From NCBI RefSeq assembly GCF_019904175.1, contig NZ_CP061913.1:11098001-11162000 (forward strand): a stretch of DNA of 64,000 nt, read 5' to 3'. The notes beneath the pieces were generated by a model. It ran no database searches, was not told the DNA's origin, and saw only the letters and a program-made list of their open reading frames with translations. The translations under genes were made by a program, and so were the position numbers. This document shows, piece after piece, positions 16,118 to 24,443 of the stretch. Position 1 is the first letter of the stretch. Every line of letters starts with the position of its first letter. The stretch is from Dactylosporangium vinaceum (lineage in GTDB: Bacteria > Actinomycetota > Actinomycetes > Mycobacteriales > Micromonosporaceae).

Positions 16118-17898
16118 CCTCCGCACAGACGCTGCTGCTGGCGTCGCTGCTGCTGCCGGCGATCGGGGCGCTTTTCGCGGCCGCGATGCCGGCGCGGCTG
16201 GACCGGGTCGCGCGGGTCGGCGCGACAGCGTTCGCCGCGGCCACCGCGGGCGTGGTAGTCGCGCTCGGGCTCGCGCACACCGACACCGCCGGGGTGCGCC
16301 GGATCGAGCCGTTCGCCGAGGTCGACCTGCCGTGGGCGCCGACGCTGAGCCTGCGCTTCCACATCGGCGTGGACGGCATCTCCTATCCGCTCGTCGCGCT
16401 CACCGCCCTGCTGACGCTGCTCTGCTGCGCCTACTGCCTGTGGCGGGTGCCCGAGCCCGGGCGCGGGCGGCTGCTCGTCGCGCTGCTGCTCGTCCTGCAG
16501 GCCGGCATCACCGGCGTGTTCCTCTCGCTCGACCTGGTGCTGTTCTTCGTGTTCTTCGAGGTCGTGCTCCTGCCGATGTACGCGGTGATCGCCGTCTGGG
16601 GCGGGGCCGACCGGCGGCGGGCGGCGCGGAAGTTCGTGCTCTACACGCTGTTCGGATCGGTGCTGCTGCTCGTCGGCGTGTTCGTGGTGGTGTCCGCGTC
16701 CGGCACCGGTGACCTGGTGGCGCTGAGCGACCCGGCGGTCCGGCCGATGTCGGCGGGGATGCAGCTGCTGGCGTTCGTGCTGCTGGCCCTGGCGTTCGCG
16801 GTGAAGAGCCCGCTGTGGCCGCTGCACACCTGGCTGCCCGCCGCGCACACCGAGGCGCCGACTGTCGGGTCGGTGATCCTGGCCGGGGTACTGCTGAAGA
16901 TGGGCACCTACGGCCTGCTGCGGGTCGCGGTCGGTGTGGCCCCCGACGGAGCCGCCCGGTGCGCGCCGGTGCTCGGGGTCCTGGCGACGGCGGCGATCAT
17001 CGCGGGCGGCCTGATCTGCCTGGCGCAGACGGAGTTGAAGCGGCTTATCGCGTACTCCTCGGTGGGGCACATGGGCTTCGTCCTGCTCGGCGTGTCCACG
17101 CTTACCGCCACCGGGATGCAGGCCGCGCTCATCGGCAACATCGCCCACGGGCTCGTCACGGGCCTGCTCTTCTTCGTCGCCGGCGGCATCAAGGACCGCA
17201 CCCACACCGGCGACCTCGGCCGGCTCGGCGGTCTCCGGGAGACGGCGCCCGCGCTGAGCGGGGTGCTGGCCTTCGCGGCTATCGCCTCGCTCGGCCTCCC
17301 CGGCTTGGCCGGCTTCTGGGGCGAGGCGTTCGCGGTAGTGGCCGCCTTCGAACGCGGCGGCCCCCTGTGGACGACGCTCGGCGCGGTCGCGGCGGTCGGG
17401 GCGGCGCTGGCCGCGGCGTACTTCCTGCGGCTCCTGCGCCGGGTCACCCACGGCCCGGCCACTCCCCTCGTCGCCGCGCTCGCCCTGCCGCTCCCGGCCC
17501 CGTTCGGCGGCATCGCCCCGCTCGGCGGCGTTGCGCCCCTCGACCTGAGCACGCCGCTGGGCGGCGAGCCGGCCCGGGCCGGGGCTGCCGGTGGGCCGCC
17601 GCACGACGGCCGGGCGGACGACGGCGACGGGCCGGTGGCGGCCAGCGGAGCGGCGGCCGGTGACGACGACGTCGAAGACGAAGGTGCCGGGGACGGCGCC
17701 GGCCGCGGGACAGGTCTCGGCGGCGCGAACCCGAGCGGCTCGGGCGGAGGGCGGACGGCGGCGCGGTTGACCGCCGGTGAGCTGGTGGCCTGGGCGCCGC
17801 TGGTGGTGCTCACGCTGGTGGTCGGTGTGGCGCCCGGGCTGGCGCTGGGGTGGTCCAACGCGGCCGTCGAGGCGCTGGCGGGGGTGTTCGGGCGATGA
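16114..17898 (+). CDS. nuoM: NADH-quinone oxidoreductase subunit M with a low-complexity insertion
   Basis: NuoM is an antiporter-like proton-pumping subunit. Conserved parts include FFVFFEVVLLPMYAVIAVWG, KSPLWPLHTWLPAAHTEAPT, LAGVLLKMGTYGLLR and YSSVGHMGFVLLGV. The product is 594 residues. A Gly/Ala/Asp-rich stretch of about 100 residues (~447-549, e.g. GDDDVEDEGAGDGAGRGTGL) sits before the last membrane helix (WAPLVVLTLVVGVAPGLAL). I know no such stretch in the family. Start and stop overlap nuoL and nuoN by four and four bases. Confidence 0.92.
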   Translation: MTSAQTLLLASLLLPAIGALFAAAMPARLDRVARVGATAFAAATAGVVVALGLAHTDTAGVRRIEPFAEVDLPWAPTLSLRFHIGVDGISYPLVALTALLTLLCCAYCLWRVPEPGRGRLLVALLLVLQAGITGVFLSLDLVLFFVFFEVVLLPMYAVIAVWGGADRRRAARKFVLYTLFGSVLLLVGVFVVVSASGTGDLVALSDPAVRPMSAGMQLLAFVLLALAFAVKSPLWPLHTWLPAAHTEAPTVGSVILAGVLLKMGTYGLLRVAVGVAPDGAARCAPVLGVLATAAIIAGGLICLAQTELKRLIAYSSVGHMGFVLLGVSTLTATGMQAALIGNIAHGLVTGLLFFVAGGIKDRTHTGDLGRLGGLRETAPALSGVLAFAAIASLGLPGLAGFWGEAFAVVAAFERGGPLWTTLGAVAAVGAALAAAYFLRLLRRVTHGPATPLVAALALPLPAPFGGIAPLGGVAPLDLSTPLGGEPARAGAAGGPPHDGRADDGDGPVAASGAAAGDDDVEDEGAGDGAGRGTGLGGANPSGSGGGRTAARLTAGELVAWAPLVVLTLVVGVAPGLALGWSNAAVEALAGVFGR

Positions 17899-19547
17899 GG
17901 ATCGATCAGGTGGCGCTGATCCCCGCGTACGTGGCGGCGGGCACGGCGGTGCTCGCGCTGCTCGTGGATCTGCTCTGGCCGGGGCGGCGGGGGCCGGTGA
18001 TGGGGGCGACAGCGGTCGGGATGGCCGGGGTGCTCGCGGCGGCTGTCGCTGTCGGGGTTTCCGGCGAGCATCGCAGCGCGTTCTGTTTCGGACCCGACCA
18101 GTGCTCGTTGGTGCTCGACCCGGCCGCCGCGATCGTCGCCGGGGTCTTCGCCGGGCTGGCGCTGGGCGCGCTGGGGCTCTCCGTCCCGTTGCTGCGGACC
18201 GGGGAGGTGCCGGTCGGGGAGTACTGCTTCTTGCTGGCCTGCTCGCTCGCCGGGGCCGTGGTGCTGGGCGGGGCCCGAGACCTGATCACGCTGATCGTGG
18301 CGCTGGAGACGCTGACGCTTCCGCTGTACCTGCTGGTCGGGCTGCGGCGGGGAGCGCGCGAGGGCGGGACGGCGGCCGTCACGTTCTTCGTGGTGAGCGT
18401 CGTGTCGACGGCGGTGGCGCTACTCGGGGCGGCGCTCGTGTTCACCGCTACGGGCGGGGTGCACTTCTCGGACATCGCGGCCGGGACCGGGCACCTGGCC
18501 GGGCGGTCGGTTGACGTCGGCGCGGCCGGGGCGGCGACCGGGGCGCTGCTCAAGGCCGGCGTGGTGCTGCTGCTGGTCGGGCTCGGGTTCAAGGTCGCGG
18601 CGGTGCCGGCGCACGCGTGGGCGCCCGCGACGTACGACGGGGCGCCGCTGCCGATCGCGGCGTACCTGTCGACCGCCTCCAAGCTGGGCGGGGTGGTCGC
18701 GCTGCTGCTGGTCGGGGTTTCGGCGGCGCGGCCGGTGCTGTCGACGTCCGGGCTGACGCTTGCCGTGCTGGCCGTCCTGAGCATGACCGTCGGCAACCTG
18801 GTGGCGCTGCGGCAGCGGCGGATGGTGCGGCTGCTGGCCTGGTCGTCGGTCGCGCAGGCCGGATACCTGCTCGCGCCGCTGGGCGCGCTCGTCGCCGCCG
18901 ATCAGGTGACGCCGCTGCTGGTGGCGGCGACGATCGGATACGCCTTCTTCTACGTGGTCCTGGAGTTCGCCGCGTTCGGGGCACTGGTGGCGGTGCGCGG
19001 GGCCGGTGACGGCGGGACCATCGCCGACTACCGGGGGCTGGCGCGGCGGTCGCCGTGGCTGACCGCGGTGCTGGTGCTGGCGCTGGCCGGGCTGGCGGGG
19101 CTGCCGCCGGGGCTCGCGGGGCTGTTCGCGAAGGTGGCGGTGGTGCGGTCGCTGCTCGGCGGGGACGCGGCCTGGCTGGCGATCGTGGTGGCGGTGAACG
19201 CGGTGATCGGGCTCGCGTACTACGTGCGGGTCGGTGCAACGTTCTTCGCGGCTCCGGCCGGGCCCGGCAACGCGGTAGGAGTCGATGACGCCCTGGGCGA
19301 CGGTGGCCGTGGTGGCGCGCTCAGTGGTGACGGCCGAAGCGAAGTGGCCGGTAGGGGCGGTGGCCGAAGCGGCGTGGTCGAGGGCGGTGGCGGCCGGGGC
19401 GACGTGGTCGAGGGTGACGGGGTGGTTGGTGTGGCGCAGCGGGTGCCGTGGGCGGTGGCTGTGGCCGTGGGCGTGGCGGCGGTGGTGGCCGTGCTCGTCG
19501 GGTTGGGGCCGGAGGTTGTCATGCGAGCTGCCGGGGCGTTCGGCTAG
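17895..19547 (+). CDS. nuoN: NADH-quinone oxidoreductase subunit N with a low-complexity insertion
   Basis: NuoN is the third antiporter-like subunit, next to the quinone module. The 550-residue product has LITLIVALETLTLPLYLLVG, FKVAAVPAHAWAPATYDGAP and LAWSSVAQAGYLLAPLGA. A Gly/Asp/Val-rich stretch (~458-515, e.g. RGGGRSGVVEGGGGRGDVVE) lies between YYVRVGATFFAAPAG and the last helix (WAVAVAVGVAAVVAVLVGLG). This is the position equivalent to the NuoM insertion. ATG 17895 overlaps the nuoM stop (ATGA). It ends the nuoIJKLMN run. Confidence 0.92.
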   Translation: MRIDQVALIPAYVAAGTAVLALLVDLLWPGRRGPVMGATAVGMAGVLAAAVAVGVSGEHRSAFCFGPDQCSLVLDPAAAIVAGVFAGLALGALGLSVPLLRTGEVPVGEYCFLLACSLAGAVVLGGARDLITLIVALETLTLPLYLLVGLRRGAREGGTAAVTFFVVSVVSTAVALLGAALVFTATGGVHFSDIAAGTGHLAGRSVDVGAAGAATGALLKAGVVLLLVGLGFKVAAVPAHAWAPATYDGAPLPIAAYLSTASKLGGVVALLLVGVSAARPVLSTSGLTLAVLAVLSMTVGNLVALRQRRMVRLLAWSSVAQAGYLLAPLGALVAADQVTPLLVAATIGYAFFYVVLEFAAFGALVAVRGAGDGGTIADYRGLARRSPWLTAVLVLALAGLAGLPPGLAGLFAKVAVVRSLLGGDAAWLAIVVAVNAVIGLAYYVRVGATFFAAPAGPGNAVGVDDALGDGGRGGALSGDGRSEVAGRGGGRSGVVEGGGGRGDVVEGDGVVGVAQRVPWAVAVAVGVAAVVAVLVGLGPEVVMRAAGAFG

Positions 19548-19853
19548 GCGGCTGGGAGCGCTGCGGCGGTGCCGGTGGTCGCGGCCGGCGGTGGGCGGTG
19601 GGCAGTGGGCGGTGGTGCTGTCAGGAGCGACGGCGGCCTGCGGGGCTCCGGTCAACGGTGGCGACTGGTGGTTCGAGCGGGAGGTGCGTAAGGAGTGGGC
19701 TGTAGACGGTCTGGATGTGTTGTAGATCACGTGGTTGCTTGGCTCGGTGGGCGTCGTGTCGGTGGGCTGGAAGTGGGGTGAGCTGGGGAACTTTCAGCTA
19801 GCTCACAGCTTGCGTTGGGAAGAGGTACGGGGAGTTGCGGTGTTGTTGGAGGT
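19548..19853. other. gene-free spacer between nuoN and htpX
   Basis: About 305 bases, G- and T-rich on the plus strand (many GGTGGG and GGCGGT words), without a gene, tRNA or clear hairpin that I can support. A promoter for htpX should lie in its right end, but no clear box pair is seen. Confidence 0.4.
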
Positions 19854-20726
19854 ATGCAGCACAGGCATTTCAACGGGTTGAAGACGGCGGCCCTTCTTGG
19901 GCTGCTGACATCTGTCATTTTGCTTGTCGGGTACTGGCTCGGCGGTAGCGCCGGCCTGGTGATCGCCGTGTTCCTGTCGCTGGGCATGAACGCGTTCAGC
20001 TACTTCTACTCCGACAAGCTGGCGCTGCGGGCGATGAACGCGCAGCCGGTGAGTGAGGCGCAGGCGCCCCAGCTGTACGCGATGGTGCGGGAGCTGGCCA
20101 CGTCGGCCGGGCAGCCCATGCCTCGGCTCTACATCAGTCCTACGCGCCAGCCCAACGCCTTCGCGACCGGGCGCAATCCGCAGAACGCGGCGGTGGCTGT
20201 CACCTCCGGGATCCTGGAGATGCTGACGCCGCGTGAGCTGCGGGGAGTCATCGGGCACGAGCTCTCACACGTGTACAACCGCGATATTTTGATTTCGAGC
20301 GTCGCCGGAGCACTGGGCGGCATGATCACCATGCTGGCCAACCTGGCGATCTTCCTGCCGCTCGGGTCGAGCGACGACGAGGAGGGGCCCGGGCTCGGTG
20401 GGCTGCTGCTCATGATGATCCTCGGGCCGCTGGCCGCGTCGGTGATCCAGCTGGCGATCAGCCGGAGCCGGGAGTATCAGGCGGACGAGTCGGGTGCGCG
20501 GCTCACCGGAGACCCGCTCGCGCTGGCCAGCGCTCTGCGGAAGATCCACCGCGGGACCCAGGCGCTGCCGTTGCCGGCCGACGGGCAGATGGCCAGCCAG
20601 GCTCACCTCATGATCGACAACCCGCTCCGGGGTGGTGGGATCGCGTCGCTGTTCTCGACGCACCCGCCGATGGAGGAGCGGGTGGCGCGGCTGGAGCAGA
20701 TGGCCGGGCTCGCGCTGCACCGCTGA
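19854..20726 (+). CDS. htpX: M48 family zinc metalloprotease HtpX
   Basis: HtpX is a membrane-bound protease that degrades damaged membrane proteins. The 290-residue product has two N-terminal helices (TAALLGLLTSVILLVGYWLG, LVIAVFLSLGMNAFSYF). The zinc motif HELSHVYNRD (~136-145) follows, then another hydrophobic pair and the third-ligand motif SREYQADESGARLTG. The ATG at 19854 was chosen by similarity to the family start. The GGAGG before it is only one base away, closer than usual. Confidence 0.93.
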   Translation: MQHRHFNGLKTAALLGLLTSVILLVGYWLGGSAGLVIAVFLSLGMNAFSYFYSDKLALRAMNAQPVSEAQAPQLYAMVRELATSAGQPMPRLYISPTRQPNAFATGRNPQNAAVAVTSGILEMLTPRELRGVIGHELSHVYNRDILISSVAGALGGMITMLANLAIFLPLGSSDDEEGPGLGGLLLMMILGPLAASVIQLAISRSREYQADESGARLTGDPLALASALRKIHRGTQALPLPADGQMASQAHLMIDNPLRGGGIASLFSTHPPMEERVARLEQMAGLALHR

Positions 20727-20738
20727 GGCTTCGAACCG

Positions 20739-20806
20739 CGGCGGCCATCGGCTTCTGGGGTGACCCGCGCTTGAGGCGCTCGGCACCGCAGCGCCGATGG
20801 CCGCCG
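20739..20806 (+). terminator. compound hairpin after htpX
   Basis: Fourteen-base arms CGGCGGCCATCGGC (20739-20752) and GCCGATGGCCGCCG (20793-20806) pair perfectly around a 40-base loop that contains a smaller stem. The hairpin starts 12 bases past the htpX stop. Confidence 0.5.
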
Positions 20807-20989
20807 TCGTGTGTGTGACCCGCTTGCCGCTTCCGGACGACGGACGGGGACCGGCGGGGCGAGCGGTAAGGGGTGCTGGGGGCTTCGGGTCGTACGCCGG
20901 CGGCCGTAAACAGGGGTGAATCGCGGGAGAGCTCGCCGTACCATCGGCGGGCTCTTTGCTTTTGGAAACACTTGGAAACGAGGTCTGCC

Positions 20990-22195
20990 GTGCGGCAGTA
21001 CGTGTCCGTGTGGCGGCTTCCGGGGGCGCCCCTCTTGCTCGTCGTCGGGGTCGCGGCTCGGCTCGGCGGCGGGATGGTGTCGCTGTCGTTGCTGTTGCTG
21101 CTGCAGCAGGCCAATGGGCACTACGCGCAGGCGGCGCTCGCCTGTTCGGTCTACGCGCTCACGACTGCCGCGGCGAGCCCCGTGGTGGGGCGGCTGGCGG
21201 ACAGGGTCGGTCCGGCTCCTGTGTTGTTGGTCACGGGCGTGGCGTACCCCTGCTGCTTGGTCCTGTTGCTTGTCGCCGGGATGAACGATCTGCCGCTTGG
21301 CGTCGTGCTGGCCGCGGCGGCGCTGGCCGGGGTCACGTTTCCGCCGCTCACGGCGGCCGTGCGGGGGACCTGGAACTCGTTGACCGCCCATGATGCCGAG
21401 GTGCGGGGCACGGCGCTGGCGGCGGAGACGGCACTGTTCGAGCTCGTGTTCGTGGTCGGGCCGCTGCTCGTCGCGCTGTGTGTGGCCCTCTGGCAGCCGG
21501 CCGTAGCACTGGCCACGGCGGCCGCAGTGACGTTCGTCGGGACGCTGGTTGTGGCGCGCGGGCAGGCCATTCGCTCCTGGCGGCGGGCGGAGGAGCACAT
21601 CCCGGCTCGGGGGCTGGGGCCGCTGCGGGTGCCGGGGTTCGCGGCGCTGCTCGTGACCGCGCTCGGCGTCGGGTTCGCGTTCGGCGGAATCGGGGTGGCG
21701 GTGCCGGCGTACGCGACGGCCTACGTTGCGGAGGACGCCGAGAGCGTCGGCGGCATCCTGCTCGGCGTGTGGGGCATCGGGAGCGCGGCCGCGGGCGTGT
21801 GGTTCGGCAGCCGGCCCCGCCCGGGCGCGCGGCTGCGCCGGCTGCTCGTCGCGGTGGCGGGCAGCCTGGCGATCCTGGCCGCGATGCCCAACGCGCTCGC
21901 GCTCGGGGTGGCGCTCGTGATCGGCGGGGCCACGATCGCGCCCGCGCTGACGGTGCAGAACTCGATGGTCGGGCTGATCGTGCCGCGGTCGATGCTGAAT
22001 GAGGCGTACACGTGGCTTGTCACCGTCTCGATCGGCGCCAGCGCGGCCGGAGTCGCGGTGGCCGGCCTGATCGTCGACCGGCCGGGCGGGGTCGTCTGGG
22101 CGTTTCTCCTGGCCGGTGCGTCGGTGGCGGCGGGCGCCCTGGTCGCGCCGACGGCGTTCACTCACACGGGCGATCGAAAACCGGCCGCCGTGTAG
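20990..22195 (+). CDS. MFS transporter
   Basis: This 401-residue protein has 12 predicted membrane segments and the MFS loop motif after helix 2-3 (SPVVGRLADRVGPAPVLLVT). It resembles small actinobacterial exporters. The substrate is unknown. GTG 20990 (VRQYVSVWRLPGAPLLLVVG) was chosen for its GAGG site 6 bases upstream. The longer in-frame extension lacks such a site. It stands alone between htpX and two tiny genes. Confidence 0.8.
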   Translation: MRQYVSVWRLPGAPLLLVVGVAARLGGGMVSLSLLLLLQQANGHYAQAALACSVYALTTAAASPVVGRLADRVGPAPVLLVTGVAYPCCLVLLLVAGMNDLPLGVVLAAAALAGVTFPPLTAAVRGTWNSLTAHDAEVRGTALAAETALFELVFVVGPLLVALCVALWQPAVALATAAAVTFVGTLVVARGQAIRSWRRAEEHIPARGLGPLRVPGFAALLVTALGVGFAFGGIGVAVPAYATAYVAEDAESVGGILLGVWGIGSAAAGVWFGSRPRPGARLRRLLVAVAGSLAILAAMPNALALGVALVIGGATIAPALTVQNSMVGLIVPRSMLNEAYTWLVTVSIGASAAGVAVAGLIVDRPGGVVWAFLLAGASVAAGALVAPTAFTHTGDRKPAAV

Positions 22196-22206
22196 GGTCG
22201 GCTCCC

Positions 22207-22407
22207 ATGGCTCAGACGCTCAACGTCGTGCTCACCGATCCGGACGGTGCCGGGGAGCAGGACCTCGAGATCCGTGACACGGACAGCTTCCTGCTCGTCC
22301 GGGCGCCGCAGGACCTTCGCGATCTTCACGCCTTTCCCGAGGGTTTCCCGGGCCGCGGCGATCTTGTTTATCGAGGCGGGTCAACGAACGATTCGCTGCT
22401 CGGCTAG
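22207..22407 (+). CDS. small hypothetical protein
   Basis: I do not recognise this 66-residue product. It starts MAQTLNVVLTDPDGAGEQDL and is acidic, with no membrane segment, Cys or repeat. It begins 11 bases after the MFS stop with AGGG upstream and could belong to the same transcript. The coding call is weak because it has no family support. Confidence 0.4.
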   Translation: MAQTLNVVLTDPDGAGEQDLEIRDTDSFLLVRAPQDLRDLHAFPEGFPGRGDLVYRGGSTNDSLLG

Positions 22408-22418
22408 GCTGCTCGGCC

Positions 22419-22529
22419 ATGGGTGCGATCAAGCCTTGGCATGTTCTCGTTCTGCTGTGCTGCCTGCTGGCGATGGCGGCGATCGTCGCCACGGTCGCGG
22501 TCGTGATGACCCGGCGCAACAAGCGCTGA
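22419..22529 (+). CDS. 36-residue single-span membrane protein
   Basis: The product starts MGAIKPWHVLVLLCCLLAMA and ends VVMTRRNKR. It has one membrane helix (about residues 8-29) with a basic cytoplasmic tail. Tiny proteins with an IKPWHVLVL-like start are widespread in actinobacteria, from memory. Their role is not known to me; some are placed near protein-export or cell-envelope genes. It begins 11 bases after the preceding small gene. Confidence 0.6.
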   Translation: MGAIKPWHVLVLLCCLLAMAAIVATVAVVMTRRNKR

Positions 22530-22615
22530 CCGGAGCCGGCCGGCCCGAACTCCCCGGCGGGTGACGGGCGCCGCTCCGACCTGCTGGACACGTGCGGGCC
22601 GGAGCGGCGGGTGGG

Positions 22616-23110
22616 TCAGCGGTAGTTGGTGAACTGCAGGGCGATGCCGAAGTCCTCCTGCTTGAGCAGGGTGATGACGGCCTGCAGGTCGTCCTTCTTC
22701 TTGCCGGTCACGCGCAGCTGATCGCCCTGGATCTGGGCCTGGACGCCCTTCGGGCCCTCGTCGCGGATCTTCTTCGAGATGGCCTTGGCCTTGTCGGACT
22801 CGATGCCCTGGATGATCCGGGCGTCGATCTTGTAGGTCTTGCCCGAGGCGCGCGGCTCGTCGGCGTCGAGGGACTTGAGCGAGATGTTGCGCTTGATGAG
22901 CTTCTCCTTGAAGACCTCGAGCGCGGCCACGACCCGCTCCTCGGTCTCGGCCTGGAGGGCGACGGCCTCCTCGCCGGACCACTTGATCTCAGCGCCGGTG
23001 CCGCGGAAGTCGAACCGCTGCGCCAGCTCCTTCTCGGTCTGGTTGAGCGCGTTGTCGACCTCCTGCCGGTCGACCTTGCTGACGATGTCGAACGAGGGTG
23101 CCGAAGCCAT
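22616..23110 (-). CDS. yajQ: YajQ family nucleotide-binding protein
   Basis: YajQ-family proteins bind nucleotides; some members bind c-di-GMP. The 164-residue product starts MASAPSFDIVSKVDRQEVDN, with the family segment ELAQRFDFRGTGAEIKW. Later come YKIDARIIQGIESDKAKAIS and the ending LKQEDFGIALQFTNYR. The length and both ends match the family. It is read away from the tRNA-Tyr gene. The window also holds a c-di-GMP-type protein at 8405-10942, but no link between them is shown. Confidence 0.93.
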   Translation of the reverse strand: MASAPSFDIVSKVDRQEVDNALNQTEKELAQRFDFRGTGAEIKWSGEEAVALQAETEERVVAALEVFKEKLIKRNISLKSLDADEPRASGKTYKIDARIIQGIESDKAKAISKKIRDEGPKGVQAQIQGDQLRVTGKKKDDLQAVITLLKQEDFGIALQFTNYR

Positions 23111-23170
23111 GACAGACGCTCCCTGTTACTGCGTGCGTTAGACGGTTGTGGGCGTGCCGAGGGTACCCGT

Positions 23171-23201
23171 TTGCATTGCCCCGGGGGCCTACCGCTATTC
23201 T
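23171..23201 (+). promoter_or_regulatory. promoter of tRNA-Tyr
   Basis: TATTCT (23196-23201) is a good -10 box, 11 bases before the tRNA. TTGCAT (23171-23176) is a possible -35 with a long 19-base spacer. Confidence 0.45.
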
Positions 23202-23212
23202 GGCTTCCGCCA

Positions 23213-23293
23213 GGCGGGTTGCCCGAGCGGCCAATGGGAGCGGACTGTAAATCCGTCGCGAAAGCTACAGAGGTTCGAATCCTCTACCCGCCA
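23213..23293 (+). tRNA. tRNA-Tyr (GTA)
   Basis: An 81-base class II tRNA: acceptor GGCGGGT pairs with ACCCGCC, the anticodon loop region CTGTAAA gives GTA, a long variable arm follows, and the T-arm has GTTCGAATC. CCA is not encoded. Confidence 0.96.
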
Positions 23294-23306
23294 CTGGCAA
23301 GACTGA

Positions 23307-23344
23307 AGGGCCTGTCACCAGAGAAAACTCCGGTGCCAGGCCCT
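23307..23344. terminator. hairpin between tRNA-Tyr and ndk
   Basis: Arms of 15 bases (23307-23321 and 23330-23344; AGGGCCTG and CAGGCCCT at the base) pair with two mismatches around an A-rich loop. The hairpin lies between two converging genes and may serve both. Confidence 0.6.
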
Positions 23345-23363
23345 CAGCATTTGGCCGGCCGCG

Positions 23364-23858
23364 TCAGAACAGGAACTTCTCGCCGACCGTCTGGTACGTG
23401 AAGAGTTCGGCCTCCGGGAACCAGAGTTCCACCTCGTACTTCGCCTCTTCGGGGTTGCCGGAGGCGTGGATGAGGTTGGCGGCCACGGTGTGGTTGGCCT
23501 CGGTGTAGGCCTTCGAGGTGTGGGCGAAGTCGCCGCGGATGGTGCCCGGGTTGGCCTGGTTGGGGAATGTCACGCCGACCAGGCGGCGGACGGTGGTGAC
23601 GGCCTCGACGCCTTCCAGGACCAGGGCGATGACCGGGCCGGACTGCATGAAGGTGGCGGTCACGTTGAAGACCGAGGGGCCGAAGCGCTCCTCCAGGTCG
23701 AAGTAGTGCTTCTTCGCCAGGTCCGCGTCCATCTGGACCATCTTGGTGCCGACGATCTTCAGGCCAGCGTCCTCGAAGCGCTGGATGATCCGCCCGGCCA
23801 GGCCGCGGGCTACCGCGTCCGGCTTCAGCAGTACGAGGGTCCGCTCCAACGCTGCCAT
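23364..23858 (-). CDS. ndk: nucleoside-diphosphate kinase
   Basis: Ndk moves the terminal phosphate between nucleoside tri- and diphosphates through a phospho-His. The 164-residue product starts MAALERTLVLLKPDAVARGL and has GPVIALVLEGVEAV, NPGTIRGDFA and the active-site region NLIHASGNPEEA. It is longer than the ~136-residue form usual in actinobacteria: an insert (HTSKAYTEANHTVAA) stands before the active His, and the protein ends VGEKFLF. It resembles a longer Ndk subfamily known from other phyla. A standard ndk may exist elsewhere in the genome. Confidence 0.88.
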   Translation of the reverse strand: MAALERTLVLLKPDAVARGLAGRIIQRFEDAGLKIVGTKMVQMDADLAKKHYFDLEERFGPSVFNVTATFMQSGPVIALVLEGVEAVTTVRRLVGVTFPNQANPGTIRGDFAHTSKAYTEANHTVAANLIHASGNPEEAKYEVELWFPEAELFTYQTVGEKFLF

Positions 23859-23912
23859 TGCGCAATCTCCAAGTCTGGGCGACACACGAACGCAGTACAG
23901 CTTGCCAGAGGC

Positions 23913-23918
23913 TACGCT
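23913..23918 (+). promoter_or_regulatory. -10 box of a probable leaderless nuoB promoter
   Basis: TACGCT ends 6 bases before the nuoB ATG, the spacing expected when transcription starts at the start codon. No clear -35 is visible. It would make nuoBCH a unit separate from nuoIJKLMN. Confidence 0.45.
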
Positions 23919-23924
23919 GTCGCC

Positions 23925-24443
23925 ATGTCGGGAGTGCTGGGTGAGCCGATCAAGTTCGTGCTCAACTGGGGGCGGCGCTACTCGCTGTGGGTGTTCAACT
24001 TCGGGCTGGCCTGCTGCGCCATCGAGTTCATCGCGACATCCATGGGGCGCCACGACTTCATGCGGCTCGGCGTGATTCCGTTCGCGCACGGGCCGCGCCA
24101 GGCCGACCTCATGGTGGTGTCGGGCACGGTGACCGACAAGATGGCGCCGGCCGTCAAGCGGCTCTACGACCAGATGCCCGAGCCCAAGTACGTCATCAGC
24201 TTCGGAGCCTGCTCCAACTGCGGCGGGCCCTACTGGGATTCGTACTCCGTGACCAAGGGCGTCGACCAGATCATCCCCGTCGACGTGTACGTCCCCGGCT
24301 GCCCGCCCCGGCCCGAGGCGCTCCTGCACGGGATCATGCGGCTGCAGGAGAAGATCGCCGGTGAGCCGGCCGGCCTCGGGGGCACGCCCCGCCCCGACGT
24401 CAAGGCCCTGACCGCGCCGCCCGTCAAGAAGGTGGAGCAGTGA
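23925..24443 (+). CDS. nuoB: NADH-quinone oxidoreductase subunit B
   Basis: NuoB holds the terminal 4Fe-4S cluster N2 that reduces quinone. The 172-residue product has FGLACCAIEFIATSMGRHDF (tandem Cys), GACSNCGGPYWDSYSVTKGV and VPGCPPRPEALLHGIMRLQE, so all four N2 cysteines are present. It starts MSGVLGEPIKFVLNWGRRYS. It overlaps nuoC by four bases. In normal operons it follows nuoA, which is absent; the divergent ndk stands there instead. Confidence 0.95.
   Translation: MSGVLGEPIKFVLNWGRRYSLWVFNFGLACCAIEFIATSMGRHDFMRLGVIPFAHGPRQADLMVVSGTVTDKMAPAVKRLYDQMPEPKYVISFGACSNCGGPYWDSYSVTKGVDQIIPVDVYVPGCPPRPEALLHGIMRLQEKIAGEPAGLGGTPRPDVKALTAPPVKKVEQ

Noticed and set aside
14714..19730. Long minus-strand frames opposite nuoL, nuoM and nuoN
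   Set aside because: Their translations are low-complexity Arg/His/Pro strings, and the plus strand encodes complete Nuo subunits with overlapping starts and stops.
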